64,000 nt of DNA. It comes from Burkholderia pyrrocinia. GTDB lineage: Bacteria > Pseudomonadota > Gammaproteobacteria > Burkholderiales > Burkholderiaceae. This document shows positions 58,666 to 64,000 of this stretch, piece by piece. The stretch is taken from NCBI RefSeq assembly GCF_018417535.1, contig NZ_CP070979.1, positions 620,001-684,000 of the forward strand, read 5' to 3'. A program made the position numbers and the translations under genes. Position 1 is the first letter of the stretch. Every line of letters starts with the position of its first letter. The notes under the pieces were generated by a model that was not told the DNA's origin, did no database searches, and was given only the letters and a program-made list of their open reading frames with translations.

Positions 58666-59622
58666 ATGAAATTCGGCTCTCGCCTGCTCGTCGTCGCAGG
58701 CCTCGCGATCGCCGGCATGACCGGTCACGCGCCGGCCCACGCGACCGACCTGCCGTCGGTCAACCTCGGCATGACCAGTTTCCTCGACGGGATGCCGCCG
58801 GCCGGCTCGGGCTGGTACGGCACGCAGTACTTGCAGTACTACACGGCCGGCCGCGTCAACGACAACGCCGGCAACAAGGTCGGCCTGCCGAAGCAGGACA
58901 TCGACCTGTTCGCGGGCTTGAGCCAGCTCGTCTACCAGTCGCCGCTGACGTTCGCCGGGATGCATCCGGGCCTCGACGTGATCCTGCCGTGGATCGCGTC
59001 CGCACGTACCGACGACGGCATCGGCAACGTCGCGCTGAATGCGCGTGCCGGTTTCGGCGATCTGCTGATCGGCCCGTTCATCCAGTTCGACCCGGTGATG
59101 GGCGCGCAGGGCCCGCGCTTCGCGCAGCGCGTGGAATTCCAGTTCATCGCGCCGACCGGCGCGTACGATCCGTCGCGTGCGATCAACCCGGGCAGTCATT
59201 TCTGGTCGTTCGACCCGTACTGGGCGGCGACGCTGTGGCTGACGCCGAAATGGACCGTGTCGTGGCGCCTGCACTATCTGTGGAACGCGACCAACCATCA
59301 GCCGGCCACGTCGCCCGGCCCCGACGTGACGTCGACCCAGGCCGGCCAGGCGATCCATGCGAACTTCGCGACCGAGTATGAAGTGCGCCCCGGCCTGCGG
59401 CTGGGACTCAACGGCTACTGGCTGCGCCAGACCACCGACATGAAGGAAAACGGGCAGGACGTGCCCGGTACGCGCGAGGCCGTGCTGGCGATCGGCCCGG
59501 GCGCCATGGTCAGCTTCTCGCCGCAGGATCACCTGCTGTTCAACGCGTATTTCGAGGTCCATGCGCGCAACCGGCCACAGGGGACCCGGATGGTGCTGCG
59601 TTATGTGCATCACTTCCTGTGA
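58666..59622 (+). CDS. SphA/MetA-pathway outer-membrane protein
   Basis: 318 residues with a signal peptide (cleavage after PAHA, about 26) and the phenol MetA-pathway family pattern: NLGMTSFLDGMPPAGSGWY, then amphipathic beta-strands to a terminal HHFL. Members form outer-membrane channels next to aromatic catabolic genes and probably admit hydrophobic substrates. Start 58666 has AGGAGG 8 bases upstream; a GTG start at 58657 is less likely. It is the last gene of the operon. Confidence 0.87.
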   Translation: MKFGSRLLVVAGLAIAGMTGHAPAHATDLPSVNLGMTSFLDGMPPAGSGWYGTQYLQYYTAGRVNDNAGNKVGLPKQDIDLFAGLSQLVYQSPLTFAGMHPGLDVILPWIASARTDDGIGNVALNARAGFGDLLIGPFIQFDPVMGAQGPRFAQRVEFQFIAPTGAYDPSRAINPGSHFWSFDPYWAATLWLTPKWTVSWRLHYLWNATNHQPATSPGPDVTSTQAGQAIHANFATEYEVRPGLRLGLNGYWLRQTTDMKENGQDVPGTREAVLAIGPGAMVSFSPQDHLLFNAYFEVHARNRPQGTRMVLRYVHHFL

Positions 59623-59906
59623 TGCGGCAGTTCGCCGACATCCAGCGGCTCGCACCTGCGACGAAAGGGCGGCCGAAGCGCCGCGCACCGGGCAGCTGTT
59701 CGTGCCGTCATTCAATTTCGATGTCGAACGCTGCGCGTGGCGGCTATGCCGGCAACCTTCAGGGTTAGCAGTAGGGGGCAGCCGATGAGGGCGGTGGACT
59801 ACGGCTTGTTCCATGGCCGACCATGGGTCCAGGATGCGTTGACGCCGCTATGGTCAACCTGTCTCGCGGCACCGCCTGGGGAGGGAGCCTCCATGAAGCC
59901 GGTTGC

Positions 59907-59940
59907 CGTGCCGGCCGACGCGTCGGTCAGGGCCGGCACG
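59907..59940. terminator. Hairpin between convergent aromatic and tad operons
   Basis: CGTGCCGGCC (59907-59916) and GGCCGGCACG (59931-59940) form a perfect 10 bp stem with a 14 nt loop that itself contains part of the palindrome CCGACGCGTCGG. No T-run follows on either strand. It lies in the 361 bp gap (59623-59983) between convergent genes, where no gene is seen, and could terminate both transcripts. Confidence 0.4.
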
Positions 59941-59983
59941 CAAAATCGATATCGATGCACGCGAAGCAGCACGTGTCCGCCGC

Positions 59984-60964
59984 TCACTGCGCAATGCTGA
60001 CGAACGTCGGCAACAGCACGCGATAGACGTGAATCATGGCCGGCCCGAGCAGCACCATCATCAGCGCCGGAAAGATGCAGAAGATCAGCGGGAACAGCAG
60101 CTTCAGCGCGATCTTCGCGGCACGCTCCTCCGCGCGCATCCGCCGCCGCGTGCGCAGCATGTCCGACAGCACGCGCAGCGATTCGCTGATGCTCGTGCCG
60201 AAGCGGTCGGCCTGGATCAGCATCGCGCAGAACGACTCGATGTCCTCGACGCCGGTGCGCAGCGCGAGATTGCGCAGCGCCGTCTCCTTCGTGAAGCCGG
60301 AACGCATCTCGAGCAGCAGCAGGTCGAGTTCGCTCGCGACCACCTCGCTGCTGAACCGCAGCTCCTCGCTCACCTTCATCAGCGCCGCGTCGAGCCCGAG
60401 CCCCGCTTCGACGCACACCGTCAGCAGGTCGAGCGCGTCCGGAAAATCCTCGAAGATCTTCTGCTGGCGCACCTTGACCCGTTGCGACAGCACGATGTTC
60501 GGGATGTAGTAGCCGATCCCGGCGAGCGTCACGAGGATGACCGACAACAGCGCGCGTTCGTCGCCGAGCTCGGTCGTGATCAGCGCCAGCAGCGCCATGC
60601 ACGGCAACGCGAGCGCGAGCACCGTCTTCGCGGCGAAATACAGCGCGGCCGCGCTCTGGTTGCGCCATCCGGCATTCATGAGCCGGATCCGCAGCGGCGA
60701 ATTCTCCCAGCCCTCCTTCGGCACCGACAGCCTCGAGATCGGGGTGGACAGCTCGACCAGCTTCGCGACCCAGCGCGACGTCAGGTCGTCGCCGTCGCCC
60801 GGGCCCGCGACGGCACCCGCACTTGCACCGGCCCCGCCGGCCTGCTGGAGCCGGCGCTGGATGTTGCGCGGCGCGAACAGCAGCATCGCGACGAGCACGC
60901 CGCCGGCCACGAAGATGAACAAGCCGCCCAGCATCACGGCCTGGACCACGCTCAGGTTTTGCAT
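59984..60964 (-). CDS. tadC: Tad pilus inner-membrane platform protein TadC
   Basis: 326 residues of the type II secretion F / TadC family, with an N-terminal helix, a second helix pair about residue 115-150, the GspF domain (DFPDALDLLTVCVEAGLGLD) and a terminal helix. It is the assembly platform partner of TadB for Flp pili, used in adherence and biofilm. It lies 36 bp downstream of tadB and is the last tad gene on this side; tadD and tadG do not follow here. Confidence 0.92.
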   Translation of the reverse strand: MQNLSVVQAVMLGGLFIFVAGGVLVAMLLFAPRNIQRRLQQAGGAGASAGAVAGPGDGDDLTSRWVAKLVELSTPISRLSVPKEGWENSPLRIRLMNAGWRNQSAAALYFAAKTVLALALPCMALLALITTELGDERALLSVILVTLAGIGYYIPNIVLSQRVKVRQQKIFEDFPDALDLLTVCVEAGLGLDAALMKVSEELRFSSEVVASELDLLLLEMRSGFTKETALRNLALRTGVEDIESFCAMLIQADRFGTSISESLRVLSDMLRTRRRMRAEERAAKIALKLLFPLIFCIFPALMMVLLGPAMIHVYRVLLPTFVSIAQ

Positions 60965-61000
60965 GACAGCCTCGCAACGGTTCGTTATTCGACTCGCGCG

Positions 61001-61978
61001 TCAGACGCGAATCCGGACAATGCGGCGGATCCAGAACATGCCGCACAGCATCGACACCAGCATCGTGCCGACCATCCTGATCCCCGCCGGATCCTCCCAT
61101 AGCACGGACAGGAACTCGCGATTCACCAGCGCCATCACCGCGGCGGTGCCGAACGGCAGCAGCCCGAGAATCCACGCCGACAGCCGCCCTTCCGCCGACA
61201 GCACGCGCACCTTGTCGAACAGCTTGAAGCGCTCGCGGATCAACCCTGCGATGCTGTCGAGCAGCTCGGCCAGGTTGCCGCCGGTCTCGCGCTGGATCAG
61301 CACAGCGATCACGAAGTAGCGCAGGTCCTGCACCGGCACGCGCGTCGCGAGGTTCATCAGCGCGTCGTGCAGCGACACGCCGTAGTTGACCTCGTCGAAC
61401 GTGACGCGGAATTCGCCACCCATCGGATCGGGAAACTCTTCGCCGACCATCCCGAGCGCGCCCGTGAACGAATGACCGGAACGCAGCGCGCGCGCGATCA
61501 TGTCGCAGATGTCCGGCAACTGCCGCTCGAGCTTGAGCATCCGGCGCGCACGGCGGCGCATCACGTACATCGTCGGCATGCACGCGGCAAACAGCGCGAC
61601 CGGTAGCGCGGCGAGCTGCGGCAACGTGCCGATGCTCAGCGCAAGCCACGCGAATGCCGCGAACACCGCGCTGAGCACGATCAGCTTCGGCAGCGTCCAG
61701 TCGAGGCCCGATTGCAGGATCACGAGATCGAGCGCGTGCACGCGCGGCACGCGCAGCAGCAGCCGGTCGAACGGCTTCGAATCGTCGAGCATCCGCTTCT
61801 TCAGGATCGACAGCCGCTCCTGCGGCACGTTGCCGCCGGCCGACATCGCGCGAATGCGCGATTCGATCCGGCGCGCGGCGGCGCCGTGCCGCGCGTTCCA
61901 CCATTGATAGGCGCCTTCGATCGCGAGCACGACCGCGACGAAGGTGAGAATCACAAAACCGTAAAAGATCGTGTTCAT
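61001..61978 (-). CDS. tadB: Tad pilus inner-membrane platform protein TadB
   Basis: 325 residues: an N-terminal helix, two central helices (about 95-135), the GspF domain with LERQLPDICDMIARALRSGHSF and IQRETGGNLAELLDSI, and a C-terminal helix pair. It forms the pilus platform with TadC at the inner membrane. It lies 33 bp after tadA. All family positions I could judge look normal. Confidence 0.92.
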   Translation of the reverse strand: MNTIFYGFVILTFVAVVLAIEGAYQWWNARHGAAARRIESRIRAMSAGGNVPQERLSILKKRMLDDSKPFDRLLLRVPRVHALDLVILQSGLDWTLPKLIVLSAVFAAFAWLALSIGTLPQLAALPVALFAACMPTMYVMRRRARRMLKLERQLPDICDMIARALRSGHSFTGALGMVGEEFPDPMGGEFRVTFDEVNYGVSLHDALMNLATRVPVQDLRYFVIAVLIQRETGGNLAELLDSIAGLIRERFKLFDKVRVLSAEGRLSAWILGLLPFGTAAVMALVNREFLSVLWEDPAGIRMVGTMLVSMLCGMFWIRRIVRIRV

Positions 61979-62011
61979 GAAGCCTCCCCGGGAGCAAGCG
62001 GCGACAGGCCG

Positions 62012-63379
62012 TCAGTTCGTCTCGTAGCGCTGGGACGGGTCGTAGAGCGAATCCGGCAGGTTGATGCCGAACGCCTGCAGCCGCTCGACGAACTTCGGCC
62101 GTACGCCGGTCGCGCAGAAGTGGCCGCGTACCGTGCCGTCGCGATCCACGCCCGTGCGCTTGAACGTGAAGATCTCCTGCATGTTGATGATGTCGCCTTC
62201 CATCCCGGTCAGCTCCTGGATGCTGACGATCTTGCGCTTGCCGTCCGTCAGCCGCGCCGCCTGCACGACCACCGAGATCGCCGACGCGATCTGCTGGCGC
62301 ATCGTCTTCGGCGGCAGCGACAGGCCGGAGACGCTGATCATGTTCTCGAGCCGCGTCAGCGCGTCGCGCGGCGTGTTCGCGTGGATCGTCGCGAGCGAGC
62401 CTTCGTGGCCGGTGTTCATCGCGTTGAGCATGTCGAGCGCTTCGGCGCCGCGCACTTCGCCGAGGATGATCCGGTCGGGACGCATCCGCAGCGCGTTGCG
62501 CACGAGCGTGCGCTGCGTGATCTCGCCCTTGCCCTCGATGTTCGGCGGGCGCGTTTCGAGCCGCAGCACGTGCGGCTGCTGGAGCTGCAGCTCGGCGGCG
62601 TCCTCGATCGTCACGATCCGCTCGTTGCGCGGAATGAAGCCGGACAGGATGTTGAGCAGCGTCGTCTTGCCGCTGCCCGTGCCGCCCGACACGAGCACGT
62701 TCACCTTCGCGCGCGACAGCGCGTCTAGCAGCTCGGCCATCGGCGGCGTCAGGCTGTGGAAGCGCACCAGGTCGTCCATCTTCAGCGGGTTGACCGCGAA
62801 GCGCCGAATCGACATCAGCGGCCCGTCGATCGCCGACGGCGGGATGATCGCGTTCACGCGCGAGCCGTCCGGCAGCCGCGCATCGACCATCGGGCTCGAT
62901 TCGTCGATGCGGCGCCCGACGCGCGACACGATCTTCTCGATCACCTTCATCAGGTGCGCGTCGTCGTAGAACGTCACGTCGGTCAGTTCGAGCTGGCCGC
63001 AGCGCTCGACATAGACCTGCCGGTACGTGTTCACCAGGATGTCGGAGATGCCGGGGTCGCGCAGCAGCGCTTCGAGCGGGCCGAAACCGAACATCTCGTC
63101 GTACACGTCGATCGCGAGCTGCCGCCGCTCGATGTCGTTCGCCGGCACCCGCTCGTCATCGAGGATGCGCGCGATCAGTGCGGAGATTTCCTGCCGGACC
63201 TGATCCTGCGGCATCCGCGACAGGCGTTCCAGCTCGACGCGTTCGAGCACGGCCGCGTGAATGTCGCGGCGCAGCTTCTGGTATGCGTCGCGTACCGACG
63301 AATGCGTCGGGCCGGCCGATTCGCCGCCCGCCACCAGCGGCTGGGCCCGGTGCAAGGACATCTGTTCGCGCAATGACAT
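62012..63379 (-). CDS. tadA: Tad pilus assembly ATPase TadA/CpaF
   Basis: 455 residues of the type II/IV secretion ATPase family: Walker A GGTGSGKT (232-239), an Asp box and [15 protein letters not shown] segment after it, and [21 protein letters not shown] with the Walker B/His boxes. The ATPase powers Flp pilus assembly from the cytoplasm. GGGGAA precedes the ATG at 63379. It lies 18 bp after the tadZ gene, so the genes form one operon. Confidence 0.94.
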   Translation of the reverse strand: MSLREQMSLHRAQPLVAGGESAGPTHSSVRDAYQKLRRDIHAAVLERVELERLSRMPQDQVRQEISALIARILDDERVPANDIERRQLAIDVYDEMFGFGPLEALLRDPGISDILVNTYRQVYVERCGQLELTDVTFYDDAHLMKVIEKIVSRVGRRIDESSPMVDARLPDGSRVNAIIPPSAIDGPLMSIRRFAVNPLKMDDLVRFHSLTPPMAELLDALSRAKVNVLVSGGTGSGKTTLLNILSGFIPRNERIVTIEDAAELQLQQPHVLRLETRPPNIEGKGEITQRTLVRNALRMRPDRIILGEVRGAEALDMLNAMNTGHEGSLATIHANTPRDALTRLENMISVSGLSLPPKTMRQQIASAISVVVQAARLTDGKRKIVSIQELTGMEGDIINMQEIFTFKRTGVDRDGTVRGHFCATGVRPKFVERLQAFGINLPDSLYDPSQRYETN

Positions 63380-63397
63380 GATGGTTCCCCGAAATAG

Positions 63398-64000
63398 TTA
63401 CATGGACTTGAGCTTCGGCGTGGCCTTGCGGCCGAACAGCCGGGACATCAACGGTTCGCTTCGCGCCGCGCGGTGTCCCGCGCGCACTTCGCCGTCGACG
63501 AGTTGTTTGGCGCAACCCTGCAACGCACGCGCGACCGCGGTGCCGCGCGCGAGCCGCGACACCGGATGCCCCTGGTTGATCGCTTCGAGCACGGTGTCGG
63601 CATCGTCGGGAATCGTGCAGGCGGCCTGCAGGCCGAGTACTTCCTCGAGCGCGGTGCGGGTCCGGTCGCTCGCGCGCGTCGCGCGGTTCACGACGAGACG
63701 CATCTGGTCGGTCGAGTAGCCGAGCGACACGAGGATCTCCAGCAGCCGGCGGCCGGCGCGCACGTGCGGCATCGCGGGCTGCAGCACGATCTGGATCTGG
63801 TCGCTGCGGTCCAGCGCGACCATCGACAGCGGATTGATGCCGACGCCGACGTCGAAGATCACGAAGTCGTAGCGCGGCGCGGCGACGCCGAGGATCCATT
63901 CGAGCGCATCCTCGCGCATCTCGGCGGCCTTGACCGGATCGCCGGCGCCCGCGAGCACGTGGAAGTTCTCGGTCACGTGCGCGACGCTCGCGTCGAGAAA
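63398..64000 (-). CDS. tadZ: Tad pilus localisation protein TadZ/CpaE, C-terminal part
   Basis: The frame is open to the window edge, so the N-terminal receiver-like half is outside. The visible ~200 residues show the ParA/MinD-like ATPase fold: YDFVIFDVGVGINPLSMVAL, then IQIVLQPAM and LRLVVNRA-type segments (here MRLVVNRATRASDRTR). TadZ positions the pilus machinery at the cell pole in other bacteria. The sequence ends with a basic KATPKLKSM tail. Confidence 0.88.
   Translation of the reverse strand, partial: FLDASVAHVTENFHVLAGAGDPVKAAEMREDALEWILGVAAPRYDFVIFDVGVGINPLSMVALDRSDQIQIVLQPAMPHVRAGRRLLEILVSLGYSTDQMRLVVNRATRASDRTRTALEEVLGLQAACTIPDDADTVLEAINQGHPVSRLARGTAVARALQGCAKQLVDGEVRAGHRAARSEPLMSRLFGRKATPKLKSM

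Overview
The window is very GC-rich, densely coded DNA from a Burkholderia-like betaproteobacterium. The Burkholderia-type porin, the tad pilus genes, the trimeric autotransporter, and the mix of plant-polysaccharide and aromatic catabolism fit a Burkholderia cepacia complex secondary chromosome. The genus call rests on gene content and recalled family resemblance, not on a database search. I saw no rRNA, tRNA or CRISPR array.

Layout. 0-10.2 kb: the tail of a DUF1810 gene, an IS3 transposase remnant, a lipoprotein hydrolase, a 1204-residue trimeric autotransporter adhesin, a 1.1 kb non-coding stretch, an orphan response regulator with an AraC output domain, and a TonB-dependent receptor. 10.2-33.4 kb: a large metabolic block. 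It holds a polar amino-acid ABC transporter, a D-2-hydroxyacid dehydrogenase, a divergent PEP-carboxylase-like protein, an RraA-type aldolase and an SDR. It also holds a carboxylase set (pxpA, a biotin-carrier-like protein without its lysine, pxpC, pxpB, accC, accB), a Nac-like LysR regulator, an aminotransferase, a porin, a three-part transhydrogenase and idnD. gntK and an idnO fragment lie at the opposite end from idnD. 33.4-53 kb: plant cell-wall functions, namely GH28 polygalacturonase, an alginate-lyase-type lipoprotein, a PAP2 phosphatase fused to autotransporter-type repeats, GH53 galactanase, GH42 beta-galactosidase, a sugar ABC importer, a SET-type MFS exporter and a LacI regulator; then a WG-repeat protein. 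53.3-59.6 kb: an AraC-controlled cluster resembling indole-degradation (iif/ind) operons. 60-64 kb: tadC, tadB, tadA and a partial tadZ.

Main result. Four promoters in the metabolic block (before the ABC transporter, the SDR operon, accB and the aminotransferase) share one architecture. A CATAAG/CTTATCGC element lies at a fixed distance upstream of a -35, and in all four a 17-18 bp spacer leads to the -10. In the two best copies the element is ATA-N9-TAT, the site type known for Nac, and a Nac-like LysR gene sits in the middle of the block. I infer one regulon for import, opening and breakdown of an unidentified compound, possibly a cyclic amide or substituted glutamate. Separately, matching 14 bp palindromes before the galactanase and before the sugar transporter define a LacI-type galactan regulon, and a ~185 bp intergenic element occurs twice (10.2 and 51.0 kb).
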